The notes below the pieces were generated by a model. That model was given only the letters and a program-made list of their open reading frames with translations. It made no database searches and was not told where the DNA came from. From assembly GCA_028284485.1 (NCBI GenBank), contig JANQRQ010000011.1, forward strand, positions 62,001 to 126,000: a stretch of DNA of 64,000 nt, read 5' to 3'. Made by a program: the position numbers and the translations under genes. The DNA is from Planctomycetaceae bacterium. GTDB taxonomy: Bacteria; Planctomycetota; Planctomycetia; Planctomycetales; Planctomycetaceae. This document shows, piece by piece, positions 27,858 through 36,615 of the stretch. Numbering within the stretch: the stretch's first letter is position 1; each line of letters starts with the position of its first letter.

Positions 27858-28266
27858 GAATTATTCCGCCGGCAGAGGCTTTTTGCACAGCGGTCCGTAG
27901 TTCGTTAATCTCCAACGGATTGGTCAGGTACATTGATGCGCCTGCTTGGCCGGCGGTCAAAGCCGATTGCACGGAGGCTTGACCGGTAAGCAGGATCACT
28001 TCGGCATCGGGCAATTCTTCCTTGGTTTTTCGGAGTATATCTAGGCCGTCAACGTCGTCCATGCGCAAATCGGTGACAACGACGTCGTAAGTTTCGCTTT
28101 CGATCATCGCGGTGCCCCGTTCGCCGGAATTCGCCGTGGCGCATTCGTAGCCGACACGCTCGAGGCTTTCGGCAACGGCTTGGGCATGAGGCTCGTCGTC
28201 GTCGACGATGAGAACCCGGATGTTGGAACCGGGAAGTTCGTCTGAACTTTTCTCTTTGGTGGCCAT
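27850..28266 (-). CDS. Receiver-only protein, tandem partial duplicate of the neighbouring response regulator
   Basis: 138 residues. Residues 1-131 are nearly identical to the receiver of the next gene (about 8 differences by eye), and the DNA identity extends upstream through the start codon into the sequence at the end of the kinase gene. The last residues, AGGIIHG, are not receiver sequence: they come from out-of-frame reading of a copy of the kinase gene's 3' end, which marks the duplication junction. The phospho-acceptor Asp is kept, but the conserved Lys (KPL) has become Asn (YLTNPL), so signalling may be impaired. Could act as a phosphate sink or be a decaying duplicate. Confidence 0.9.
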   Translation of the reverse strand: MATKEKSSDELPGSNIRVLIVDDDEPHAQAVAESLERVGYECATANSGERGTAMIESETYDVVVTDLRMDDVDGLDILRKTKEELPDAEVILLTGQASVQSALTAGQAGASMYLTNPLEINELRTAVQKASAGGIIHG

Positions 28267-28269
28267 GAA

Positions 28270-29031
28270 TTATTCCGCCAGCGGCAGAGAGATCGTAAAT
28301 CGTGTTCCCTGCCCTAACTCGCTTTCGCACGAAATGGTTCCGTGATGTGCTTCAACAATTTTACGCACTGTCGGGAGTCCAAGTCCGCTTCCACTGGGGC
28401 GTGTCGAAAAGAAGACTTGAAACATGTTGGCTTTGGCACGCTCGTCCATTCCCAGGCCGTTATCAATAACTTCCAGGTGCACCAGGCCATCCCTGGTAAA
28501 GGTTTGCAGTTCCAATAACCCCCCCTCGGGCATGGCTTGCTGTGCGTTTAGGACCAGATTCATTAAGACCTGTCGGATCAATGCCTCGTCGAGTGCGACT
28601 TTCGGCAAGTTCGTTGCCAGGTGTGGGCTGATTTCGATGTCGTTCCCTTCCGCCTGGATGCGATAAAAGTCGATGAACTCGGTAATTACTCGGTTCAAGT
28701 CGATCGGTATCAGATTGAGTTCACCGACTCGGGCGAATTGCAGAAAGGCGTTGAGAATGTCCTCCAGCCGGTCCCCTTCTCGTTGAATCGATTGCAGTTT
28801 CGTCAGCATGCGGCGATCGCGGGCCGAGTTGCTCCCCTCGAGTTCTTCGATCAAAAGTTCCAGATTCATTCCGATCGTTGAAAGCGGGTTCTTGATCTCG
28901 TGGGCCAGCCCACCGGCAAGTGTGGCGATTTCTGCATACTGCTGCAGCAACCGTTGCCGTTCCTGCTCGTCGGCATCGGAAACGGTTTCCGTCGTTGTTG
29001 CCGCTTTTCGCTGTTCCACTGTTCTAACCAT
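28270..29031 (-). CDS. Cytoplasmic sensor histidine kinase
   Basis: 253 residues with no membrane segment and almost no sensor region (~35 residues, likely coiled coil). HisKA motif LAGGLAHEIKNPLSTIGMNLELL with phospho-His at ~45. The HATPase motifs are N-box NLVLNAQQAMPEGG, G1 VIDNGLGMDERAKANMF, and GSGLGLPTVRKIVEAHHG. Similar to NtrB/AtoS-type kinases. It starts a three-gene operon with the duplicated receiver (3-bp gap) and the sigma-54 activator, its obvious partner. The input signal is not apparent; it may need a partner protein. Confidence 0.94.
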   Translation of the reverse strand: MVRTVEQRKAATTTETVSDADEQERQRLLQQYAEIATLAGGLAHEIKNPLSTIGMNLELLIEELEGSNSARDRRMLTKLQSIQREGDRLEDILNAFLQFARVGELNLIPIDLNRVITEFIDFYRIQAEGNDIEISPHLATNLPKVALDEALIRQVLMNLVLNAQQAMPEGGLLELQTFTRDGLVHLEVIDNGLGMDERAKANMFQVFFSTRPSGSGLGLPTVRKIVEAHHGTISCESELGQGTRFTISLPLAE

Positions 29032-29486
29032 TCGAAACGTGTGCTCTGTCAGGGCACCGTCTTCGGGTCATCGCACACGCGAATAGGCCCGAAGCATAAC
29101 ATACCTCTGAGAGAGTGATCTGGAACACGACAATGTGCTACAGCGTATTACGCTGACTTGTGGCCGCGATAATCACGTTTTGTTCTATGATAGTTGGCTC
29201 CCACGAGCCGGAAACGCCCACAAGAAAAAGTAAACCGCTCTAGTGCCGCCCTTTCATTGCTTTCGGCTGACGTGCGGGACGAATGTGGTCTGTAACTCTA
29301 AGATTCCCGCCATCCGGCGCTTCGAGCTGAGAAAAGGGTCGAATTGCTGGACGGCGTTCATGGCTTGCGCAATCGTTTTGGGCGATATGCTTGGCCATAA
29401 GCACAGCAACCACGGGTCAATCGAGTCCCCGTGGTTGGCAACGCCCCCTGCGCGATTGGTGGTCGACCCAATCGTCGGTATCTATT
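29032..29486 (-). other. 455-bp intergenic region downstream of pnp
   Basis: Contains repeat copy 6 and a perfect 10-bp stem, CAACCACGGG (29407-29416) with CCCGTGGTTG (29428-29437). The stem lies 50 bp after the pnp stop without a T-run, so it may be a 3'-end stabilising or rho-dependent hairpin. No gene. Confidence 0.5.
29138..29242 (-). repeat. Dispersed ~105-bp 3'-UTR repeat, copy 6 (best match to consensus)
   Basis: Reads leftward TAGAGCGGTTTACTTTTTC...CTGTAG. Hairpins: CCGGCTCGTGGGAGCC and CAGCGTAATACGCTG. The CGTGATTATCGCG hairpin has one mismatch. It lies 245 bp after the pnp stop, codirectional, and 107 bp upstream of the kinase gene. Confidence 0.88.
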
Positions 29487-31610
29487 CTATGATTCTTCGG
29501 ATGATTCCGTTTCGGATTGTTGTCGATCAGCAAGTACCGCTCGCCGGGACAGTTTCACACGATTTTGCTCGTCGACTGCGATGACTTTCACTTCCAATCG
29601 ATCGCCAAGCTGGCAGATATCAGTTACCGATTTGACGAAACCGTCCGACAATTCACTGATATGGCACAATCCATCCTTACCGGGTGCGATTTCCACAAAC
29701 ACACCAAAATCTTTGACAGCGCTGACCGTACCATTGTAGATGCGGCCGACTCGAATCTCTTCGGTCATCGCTTCGATCCGGGCCAGGGCATCATCAAGCC
29801 CGGCACCATTCGACGACGAGATTGTCACGGTGCCATCTTCGTCGATATCGATGTTCGTTTGTGTTTCTTCCTGAAGGGCTCGGATGGTTTTGCCGGCCGG
29901 GCCGATCAGCAGGCCAATTTTGGCCGGATCGATCTTCGTTTGTGACAAGCGTGGTGCATATTGGGAAATATCCGCACGGGGACGTGGGATGGCCGAGAGC
30001 ATCGTTTTCAATAACTCTCGCCTGGCTTCTTTCGCTTGTTCCAGGGTCTCGCGAATCACCTGTTCGTTGATTCCGGCAATCTTTAAATCGAGTTGAATGC
30101 CGGTGACACCGACTCCCGTTCCGGCGACTTTGAAGTCCATGTCGCCGAAGTGATCTTCGTCTCCCATGATGTCTGTCAAAATCTTATACCGGTCCGCTTC
30201 CTGGACGAGGCCAATCGAAATCCCCGCCACCGGTTGGGCGATAGGGACGCCGGCATCCATCAGCGATAGTGTGGCGCTGCAGACCGATGCCATCGAACTG
30301 CTGCCGTTGGATTCTGTGATGTCGGAGATCACTCGAATCGTGTAGGGAAACACGTCTGCGGGTGGAATGACCGAATGAACCGATCGTTCGGCCAAGGCGC
30401 CATGACCGATTTCTCGGCGTCCGGGCCCGCGAATCGGTCGAACTTCGCCGACGGAATACGACGGGAAGTTGTAGTCGAGCATGAATCGCTTTTCGTACTC
30501 ATCGAACGGTCCGTCGACGCGCTGCGTATCCCGCGAAGTACCGAGCGTGATCGTTGCCAGTGATTGCGTTTCACCACGTGTGAAGACGGCCGAGCCATGA
30601 ATTCGCGGCAGTATGGAAACTGAGCAGGAAACGGAACGCAATTCGCCGGCCGTGCGGCCGTCGAGGCGCTTGTCTTCGAGAATCAAATCGCGAACGACGC
30701 GGCGTTCCATCTGGTAGTACGCCTCTTTAAATTGCTCGATAGTGTGCCCTTCGGATGTCTCCTCTGCACCTTCGGGAAAAAGCTTTTCGATAAACTCTTC
30801 TTTGATCGCGTCGGTCGCTGCGTGTCGTTCCAACTTTTTCTGGATCTGTTTGGCTTCGCTGACGCGGCTATAGGCTTCTTCCTGAAGCATACCCGCAAAG
30901 GGATTCGCAGGGGGCTCTTCGAATTCAACGGGTTCGGCTCCCACCTTGCTGGCGAATTCCTGTTGTAACTCGCAAATCTTTACGATTTCGGAATGTGCAT
31001 ACATGATGGCATCGGCCATCTGCGCCTCTGGAAGTTGATGGGCAAATCCCTCGATCATGAGAACTGAATCGAGGTTGCCGGCAACGACCAAATCCAGAGT
31101 GCTTTCCTGCATTTGAGTCTTGGTCGGCATAACAATGAAGTTGTCATCGATCATACCGACTCGAACCGCGGCCAACGGACCTTGGAAAGGAAGCGGCGCG
31201 ATCATTAACCCAGCGCTGGCGCCGTTGATCGAAAGGACGTCAGGGTCATTTTCGCCGTCACACGCCAAGACGTTCGACATGACCTGGACTTCGTCGTTAA
31301 ACCCCTTGGGGAACAACGGGCGAATCGGTCGGTCGGTCAAACGACACGTCAAAATCTCACGATTCGTCGGGCGGCTTTCGCGCTTGAGGAAACCGCCGGG
31401 AAACTTTCCGGCAGATGCAAATCGTTCGCGGTAGTCGACGGTAAGTGGAAAGAAGTCTGTCCCTGGGCGGGGTGGTCCCGTTTGGACCGCGACAAAAACA
31501 ACAGTTTCTTCATACTGAACAAGTACGGCACCACTGGCCTGCTTGGCCAACTCTCCAGTTGTAAAGCTGAGTTTGCGGCCCCCAATTTCGCGTTCAACAG
31601 TGACTTTCAC
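29487..31610 (-). CDS. pnp: Polyribonucleotide nucleotidyltransferase (PNPase)
   Basis: 707 residues, the usual length. Two RNase PH domains (about 10-220 and 320-520, with PRPGTDFFPLTVDYRERF and SILPRIHGSAVFTRGETQ), a KH domain with IGPAGKTI, and an S1 domain near the end (RIYNGTVSAVKDFGVFVEIAPGKDGLCH). Phosphorolytic 3'-5' exoribonuclease and degradosome component. It follows rpsO by 47 bp, the classic rpsO-pnp operon. Ends with an acidic Ser/Glu tail. Confidence 0.98.
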   Translation of the reverse strand: MKVTVEREIGGRKLSFTTGELAKQASGAVLVQYEETVVFVAVQTGPPRPGTDFFPLTVDYRERFASAGKFPGGFLKRESRPTNREILTCRLTDRPIRPLFPKGFNDEVQVMSNVLACDGENDPDVLSINGASAGLMIAPLPFQGPLAAVRVGMIDDNFIVMPTKTQMQESTLDLVVAGNLDSVLMIEGFAHQLPEAQMADAIMYAHSEIVKICELQQEFASKVGAEPVEFEEPPANPFAGMLQEEAYSRVSEAKQIQKKLERHAATDAIKEEFIEKLFPEGAEETSEGHTIEQFKEAYYQMERRVVRDLILEDKRLDGRTAGELRSVSCSVSILPRIHGSAVFTRGETQSLATITLGTSRDTQRVDGPFDEYEKRFMLDYNFPSYSVGEVRPIRGPGRREIGHGALAERSVHSVIPPADVFPYTIRVISDITESNGSSSMASVCSATLSLMDAGVPIAQPVAGISIGLVQEADRYKILTDIMGDEDHFGDMDFKVAGTGVGVTGIQLDLKIAGINEQVIRETLEQAKEARRELLKTMLSAIPRPRADISQYAPRLSQTKIDPAKIGLLIGPAGKTIRALQEETQTNIDIDEDGTVTISSSNGAGLDDALARIEAMTEEIRVGRIYNGTVSAVKDFGVFVEIAPGKDGLCHISELSDGFVKSVTDICQLGDRLEVKVIAVDEQNRVKLSRRAVLADRQQSETESSEES

Positions 31611-31657
31611 AATTTTTTCCTAACACTTTGAGATTGTACGGCGATCCTCCTCGACCG

Positions 31658-31927
31658 CTATTTGCGAAGCGAGAGTCGCTGAATGATTTCTCGATAACGA
31701 TCGGCGTCGACCCTTTTGAGATAATCGAGGAGCCTGCGCCGACGGCTCACGAGCATCAACAGTCCTCGGCGGCTGGCATGGTCTTTCAAATGCAACTTCA
31801 GGTGCGATGTCAATGCGTCAATGCGGGCCGAGAGTACGGCGATTTGCACCTCCGGAGATCCGGTGTCGCCATCCGTGCGCCGGTATTCTTGAATCAATTC
31901 CGTTTTGCGTGTCTTGGTAATGGACAT
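31658..31927 (-). CDS. rpsO: 30S ribosomal protein S15
   Basis: 89 residues, canonical length. [25 protein letters not shown] and [23 protein letters not shown] are the conserved 16S-rRNA-binding helices. Early binder of the 30S central domain. First gene of the rpsO-pnp operon. Confidence 0.98.
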   Translation of the reverse strand: MSITKTRKTELIQEYRRTDGDTGSPEVQIAVLSARIDALTSHLKLHLKDHASRRGLLMLVSRRRRLLDYLKRVDADRYREIIQRLSLRK

Positions 31928-32939
31928 TTGGCTGTCTTAAGCCCCTTTGGCTACTTGGTTTACAGAGAACAACCATGTAGTTTCGACAGCGTCGGCTTTG
32001 GCCGACGAGCGGCATGGCGCGGCCTGGAGCCGGATCCACCTCTCGAAATACATCAGTTCAAGTTCGTTACTCTATCAATACGGGCGAAATATGCAACGAT
32101 AACGGCCTGTTGTGACGCAGGCCAATCCGCCTAGTGCCGATCGGCTACGCTTTCGTTTGATTCGAATGACGCGTCTGAACCAGGCTGCCTGGAGCCAATT
32201 CAGGCGGTCACTGAGTCTCGGGTTGAGCCCTGGGGCCGACGGAAACTTCGAAACAATTCATGCTGGCCTCACCACAAAGACAAACGCTGCGGTCTCGTTG
32301 CGTCAAATTCTCGCACCCCGAGGGAGATTCGACGAAAACGTGAATTCAAGGGAAGACCGAATCCGCAGCCGACAATCGTCGCGAGTCGATGCCGCAGCCC
32401 GAACCATTTTCGTGCGTGAAAACACTCAAACGAGGTCGGTGAATTGTGCATTGGACATTCTCATGGAGACTCGGAGCCGAAGAAGGGACTTTTTTTCACC
32501 AGTTGAGCGATTCCGGACTCGAATCGAAGTGATTTCGTAAGGTCGCGTTGGGTCCGAGCCTTCAAGTTCGATCAGTTGATTCATTAGCGAGATAGAGTGC
32601 CAGCTCTTCTTGACTCGGGCAACGCATCAAAATTTACTGTTGCGAAATTCGGTGTCGCGAGGCTAACTTAAGCAACGCCCGAAAGTTGCTGTGCCATTTT
32701 GCCTGTTTTCTGACAGTTTGCATCGCGACGGACAAGATTTGAGCAATTCAGAACAATTTTAGTCCGCAAAGTTCTCGAAATCTCGACATAAGTGTTAGTG
32801 GTCCGGCTACGCAGGTGCGTCGGCTCAATGTCTTGATGCCTGGGATTGTCGCTTGAGTGCCGCGGGCTCGGTTCCGCACCAAATGTGTGACAATCCGAGT
32901 TGGGATCGACCGCGAAGAACTGATTGAAAGAGTGGACTC
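31928..32939. other. 1,012-bp region without a supported gene
   Basis: Lies between divergent rpsO and the LuxR-type gene, so it holds both promoters. A rightward frame at 32112-32540 (142 codons) is open but Arg/Ser-rich, has no good ribosome binding site and no recognisable motif. A small hairpin, GTCGG-CTTTG-GCCGAC, is near 31990. Nothing else identified. Confidence 0.4.
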
Positions 32940-33602
32940 ATGCAGAACTCGAAGGGATTTCGAGTTGTCATCGTTGATCGTGAATTGCTGCTTCTTGACA
33001 GCTTAGCGCTAGCCATTAATGCGGACGAGGCGCTCGAGGTTGTCGCTGCGCAGGTTGATATCGACGAAGGATTGAATTCGGCATTACAAACGCAGCCCCA
33101 TGTGATTCTTGTGGCTGTTGAATTTGCGGATACGGCCCTATTTGAGCAAGTCTGTGATTTCGTGCGACAGAATCGGCGGATTCGCACAATTCTGCTGAGC
33201 ACGACGGCGTCGAGTTTTATGATCGAGCGAGCAATCGCAGCGCAAGTCCATGGATTGATTCTTAAGGAAGAGCCGCTGCCATTCTTGATCGAATCTCTCA
33301 AGAACGTAGCGCGAGGTGGAACTTGTTTTTCGGAATCAGTGCAAAGATTCCTGGAGTTCGACCCAGAAGCTCAGCGGCATCGTGTCGTGTCCTCAAGTCC
33401 GAATTCCACGCTGTCTCCACGACAGATTGAAGTGATGCGGCATTTGGCACACGGCGAAAGTGTTCGCGAGGTTGCTCGCTCGATGCAGCTTTCCGAGAAA
33501 TCGGTCGAAAGCCACAAATACCGAATCATGCATAAGCTTGGAATTCACAACCGCGTAAGATTAGCGCGGTTTGCCATTCGGGAAGGATTGATCCGGCCTT
33601 GA
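32940..33602 (+). CDS. LuxR/NarL-type regulator with receiver lacking the phospho-acceptor Asp
   Basis: 220 residues. N-terminal receiver fold (FRVVIVDRELLLLDSLALAI, GLILKEEPLPFLIESL). At the position of the phosphorylated Asp (NarL LILLDLNM), the sequence is VILVAVEF, so the Asp is Ala. The conserved Lys is kept. The C-terminal LuxR helix-turn-helix is intact: LSPRQIEVMRHLAHGESVREVARSMQLSEKSVESHKYRIMHKLG. It probably regulates transcription without phosphorylation. Convergent with the FHA gene. Confidence 0.9.
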   Translation: MQNSKGFRVVIVDRELLLLDSLALAINADEALEVVAAQVDIDEGLNSALQTQPHVILVAVEFADTALFEQVCDFVRQNRRIRTILLSTTASSFMIERAIAAQVHGLILKEEPLPFLIESLKNVARGGTCFSESVQRFLEFDPEAQRHRVVSSSPNSTLSPRQIEVMRHLAHGESVREVARSMQLSEKSVESHKYRIMHKLGIHNRVRLARFAIREGLIRP

Positions 33603-33628
33603 ATCTCAAGGGTCGCCTTGAGGGCTTT

Positions 33629-34309
33629 TTATGGTTCGGCAATCGCTTTGAGATACTCAGCCAACTTGAGTTCCAGGTCGACCATTTTAAGCCAAGCCGA
33701 TTGATCCAACTGCACCAGACCTTCGTCAGCCCCGGAATCGTTGGCGGACTCCTTACGGGCGTCCGTCAATACTCCACAAATTCGGTCATGCACAAAAGCC
33801 AATAAGTCTGAGAGTTGTGCTTGTTGGAATGGTTGAAGTCCCTCAGGGGCTGCAGGAGGGCCGTTGGGAAATAGATCTAACGTTTCGCTGCTGATGCCCG
33901 AGTGGCTTAATGACAAATCATCCGATTCGGGATCGGCTCCTGCGATTTCGGTGGGGCGATTGTCCAGCGAAACTGTGGGATCGGATTCGAGTAACCGCGC
34001 TCGTTCGGAGATTTCCGCAAGGCTGCCGTAGATCATGACACAACGGCCGATCGTGATAAGATCACCTGGTTGCATCACCCGCATTTGGACCGGACGTCCG
34101 TTGACACGCGTTCCGTTCGTGCTTTGCAAATCTGTCAGAATGATCCGGCCGCCGTCCTCCTGGATTTTCGCATGAAATCGGCTGACGCGTTCGTCGTTCA
34201 ATTGAATCGTATTATCTTCTTCCCGCCCCAAAGTTAACGGAGGTTCCAAATCGGCATACACCTGCCCTCTTTCCAGACCTTCGAGAATGAGAATGGTGAC
34301 ACGGGTCAT
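33629..34309 (-). CDS. FHA-domain protein
   Basis: 226 residues. FHA domain at ~20-95 with LTLGREEDNTIQLNDERVSRFHAKI and LTDLQSTNGTRVNG, retaining the GR, SxxH and NG residues that bind phosphothreonine. The rest is a Pro/Asp/Ser-rich linker and a C-terminal helical segment (SAWLKMVDLELKLAEYLKAI). Cytoplasmic adaptor for Ser/Thr kinase signalling; the partner is unknown. Confidence 0.9.
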   Translation of the reverse strand: MTRVTILILEGLERGQVYADLEPPLTLGREEDNTIQLNDERVSRFHAKIQEDGGRIILTDLQSTNGTRVNGRPVQMRVMQPGDLITIGRCVMIYGSLAEISERARLLESDPTVSLDNRPTEIAGADPESDDLSLSHSGISSETLDLFPNGPPAAPEGLQPFQQAQLSDLLAFVHDRICGVLTDARKESANDSGADEGLVQLDQSAWLKMVDLELKLAEYLKAIAEP

Positions 34310-34622
34310 CGGATTTGCGAAGCAAGGGGCGAGACGTGGTTTCGTTGGGCACGGGAATGTCGTGACAGCGTTACACGTTGCAGCACTGAACTACTGTTGT
34401 ATCACGCCGTGATTGGCAGCGTCAATATGCTGAGTTGGGAGGCGATTCGTGCGAGGTTGCTCTCTCCAGATTGGCGGCGAAACCGGCCGGGAAGCGAATA
34501 GGACTTGCTAGCAGGCGAAGCGTGACTAACGAACAGCGAAAGTTGCGACACCGCGCTGCAAACCATTCCCAGGGTCGAGATTTCCGCGAGCCCACCCGAA
34601 TTTGGAAAAGCGAAATGCTGCG
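34310..34622. other. 313-bp intergenic region, no gene seen
   Basis: Holds the FHA gene promoter region and the 3' flank of the receiver gene. TTTGGAAAAGCGAAA just after the receiver stop recurs after fabG near 39660-39680. Confidence 0.3.
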
Positions 34623-35039
34623 TTAGCGCCTACCGAGTTTCTCGGAGATAACCATATCTTGATAGACATCTTCGAGGGCCGTACCGACCGTTGAGACCAA
34701 TTCCCGTTTGCTGACGGGTTTGGCCAAAACGGAATAAGCATGGGCAACGTCGGCCTCTTTCCTGAGTGTTTCGGTCGCATCTGCCGTTATCAAAATGCAT
34801 GGAATACCGGTGTGGATCGATTTGACGATTCGCATCGTGTCCAAACCGGTGAGCACATCCATATGCATATCGAGCAACGCGATATCGATCGGATAAGCTT
34901 CGGCAATCGCGACGGCCTCCTCTCCCGATTGTGCTTCTAGCATTCGGAAGGGTGGCTCAAAAATATTGCGCAGAGTCTCTCGGAACCCGGAGTCGTCATC
35001 TGCGACGAGTAACTGATACGTCTTAGAACTGGCGACCAA
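34623..35039 (-). CDS. Single-domain response regulator
   Basis: 138 residues, receiver only: VADDDSGFRETL, phospho-acceptor in IALLDMHMDVLTG, Thr in ILITADATE and Lys in VLAKPVSKRE. All catalytic residues are present. CheY-like or phosphorelay intermediate; no adjacent kinase identifies its pathway. Confidence 0.9.
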   Translation of the reverse strand: MVASSKTYQLLVADDDSGFRETLRNIFEPPFRMLEAQSGEEAVAIAEAYPIDIALLDMHMDVLTGLDTMRIVKSIHTGIPCILITADATETLRKEADVAHAYSVLAKPVSKRELVSTVGTALEDVYQDMVISEKLGRR

Positions 35040-35558
35040 TCGAATCCTCGCAAGCCAAGATTCGGGTTAACGAAGATGGGAATGAGAGCAAAGCGGAAAC
35101 GACTTGTATGCCGATCGACATTCGGGTGTTGCCTTCATCCTCTATGGCACAACAACTGACGCAACCAACAATTTCACGATCGATCAAGGTCGATCACACT
35201 GATGTGACACTGTGCAATGCGGCAAAAAACTCCACCGCAAATGGGATACCAGATGCGGGTGATGCTGATTCTCCGATCGGAATTTCGATGCGAAACCATC
35301 AAAGCTAAAACGATTTAGGAAATATTCTCGGCAGACTTTTCTGGATCGTGTTTATGTCGCATGCAGTCAGAATCTGCCAATCTGACAGCAGATCGTTGTC
35401 ATTCATTGCTCATTGAAGTAGGCGCTAATTTGCAAATGCATCGATGAGTTTTTTGCTACAGCGTATTCCACTCACTTGTGGCCGCGACAATCGCGTATCG
35501 ACCAAAGCTTGCTGGATCCCACGGGCCAGAAACGCCCATGAGAAAAAGGTAAATCTCT
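35040..35558. other. 519-bp intergenic region containing most of repeat copy 7
   Basis: No supported gene. Repeat copy 7 occupies the right end. The rest probably carries the promoter of the receiver gene. Confidence 0.4.
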
Positions 35559-35561
35559 CTA
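35456..35561 (-). repeat. Dispersed ~105-bp 3'-UTR repeat, copy 7
   Basis: Begins with the TAG stop codon of the hydrolase gene (35559-35561) and reads leftward to CTGTAG. The CGCGATTGTCGCG hairpin is perfect. The last hairpin is altered (GAGTGGAATACGCTG). Confidence 0.85.
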
Positions 35562-36608
35562 GCTTGTCGGCTCCATCGAAGAGGCGGTGATTGTTTCGGC
35601 CACTTCGGAATTCGATTCGGTCGGCGATTCTTGTAGAAAGAAACAGGCAAGCCGGCGGTCGTATTCCTTCATGCACGCAGGCCGGGCGAGACTATGCTTC
35701 GCATGCGGGACAGTCCAGATTCTTTGGCTGTCGCTGCCGATTTTTCCGTTAATATGCCGCGTCACTTCGGGAAGAACATACGAATCTCGTTCACCACTGA
35801 TCAGCAGCACAGACTTTTCGCTGAGTTGAGGAAGGTAGCTCTCCATTTTGACATATCGGCATCCACGTCGAAATTGGCTCACCCAACGAGCGCCGGCTAA
35901 AGTGACTCGCACATGCCATTTTGGAACGAAGGGGGAAATCCAAGGGTGGACGTAGATCGACATCCAGCGGCGGGCGTAGACATCCAACATAATGTCGGTC
36001 GAAAACGCGCCTTCGCAGGCCACTTCGTTGATGTCCTCATTTCGCGCCGCGGCGACAATCGCTGCATTTCCACCGCGGCTTATTCCGAAGAGTCCGATTG
36101 GTTGGTGGCACAAATCCGGGCGGTTACGGATGTACTGCAGTGATGCTTCGACATCTTCGACTTCGTATTCAGTAATCCAATGTAACGGCTCGTAATTCGG
36201 CATCCGGTCGCTTTCGCCATGGTTGCGAAAGTCGAATGCCAGGATGTCGAATCCCTGGTCGAGAAGTCCCTCGCAGTAGTGAGTCGCCGACCAGTGATTG
36301 CTGCTGAACTCGTGGCAGAAGACGATCAGGCCTTTGGAAACGACCGATGACGACCGCAGCAGGCTTCCGCGAAGCACGAGCCCATCCGAAGTGCTGAATT
36401 CGATCGGTTCGGCATTCGAGTCGGGGGACGCCGGTGCAACGTTGATCGGAGGTGGGTTCTCGAAGAGAGGTAGCACGACGCGCACATAGGACAGTTCCGC
36501 GAACAATACTACCGCAAATATCCCTGCAGCGACGCCGACAAACACCCAGACCACTGGTATCTCCGTTTGCTGGTCTTGTTCCAATCCGTCGGAATTGCCT
36601 GACGGCAC
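35559..36608 (-). CDS. Membrane-anchored alpha/beta hydrolase
   Basis: 349 residues. N-terminal membrane anchor (VVWVFVGVAAGIFAVVLFAEL, ~18-40). Hydrolase core: GLIVFCHEFSSNHW (oxyanion region), DILAFDFRNHGES, nucleophile elbow GLFGISRGGNAA, ISGERDSYV and a late His in PHAKHSL. Serine hydrolase, substrate unknown, with the catalytic domain probably outside the membrane. It is 7 bp downstream of fabF, so it may belong to the fatty-acid operon. The stop is supplied by repeat copy 7. Confidence 0.85.
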   Translation of the reverse strand: MPSGNSDGLEQDQQTEIPVVWVFVGVAAGIFAVVLFAELSYVRVVLPLFENPPPINVAPASPDSNAEPIEFSTSDGLVLRGSLLRSSSVVSKGLIVFCHEFSSNHWSATHYCEGLLDQGFDILAFDFRNHGESDRMPNYEPLHWITEYEVEDVEASLQYIRNRPDLCHQPIGLFGISRGGNAAIVAAARNEDINEVACEGAFSTDIMLDVYARRWMSIYVHPWISPFVPKWHVRVTLAGARWVSQFRRGCRYVKMESYLPQLSEKSVLLISGERDSYVLPEVTRHINGKIGSDSQRIWTVPHAKHSLARPACMKEYDRRLACFFLQESPTESNSEVAETITASSMEPTS

Positions 36609-36615
36609 ACTACTA

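Noticed and set aside
27850-28266. Assembly artefact explanation for the duplicated receiver
   Set aside because: The two copies differ at about 20 bases, including amino-acid changes, so collapse or duplication of identical reads is not a good explanation.
29407-29437. Rho-independent terminator of pnp
   Set aside because: The stem is perfect but no T-run follows in the transcript direction, so only a hairpin is claimed.
32112-32540. 142-codon rightward frame
   Set aside because: Arg/Ser-rich, no ribosome binding site, no motif. Possibly real but not supportable.
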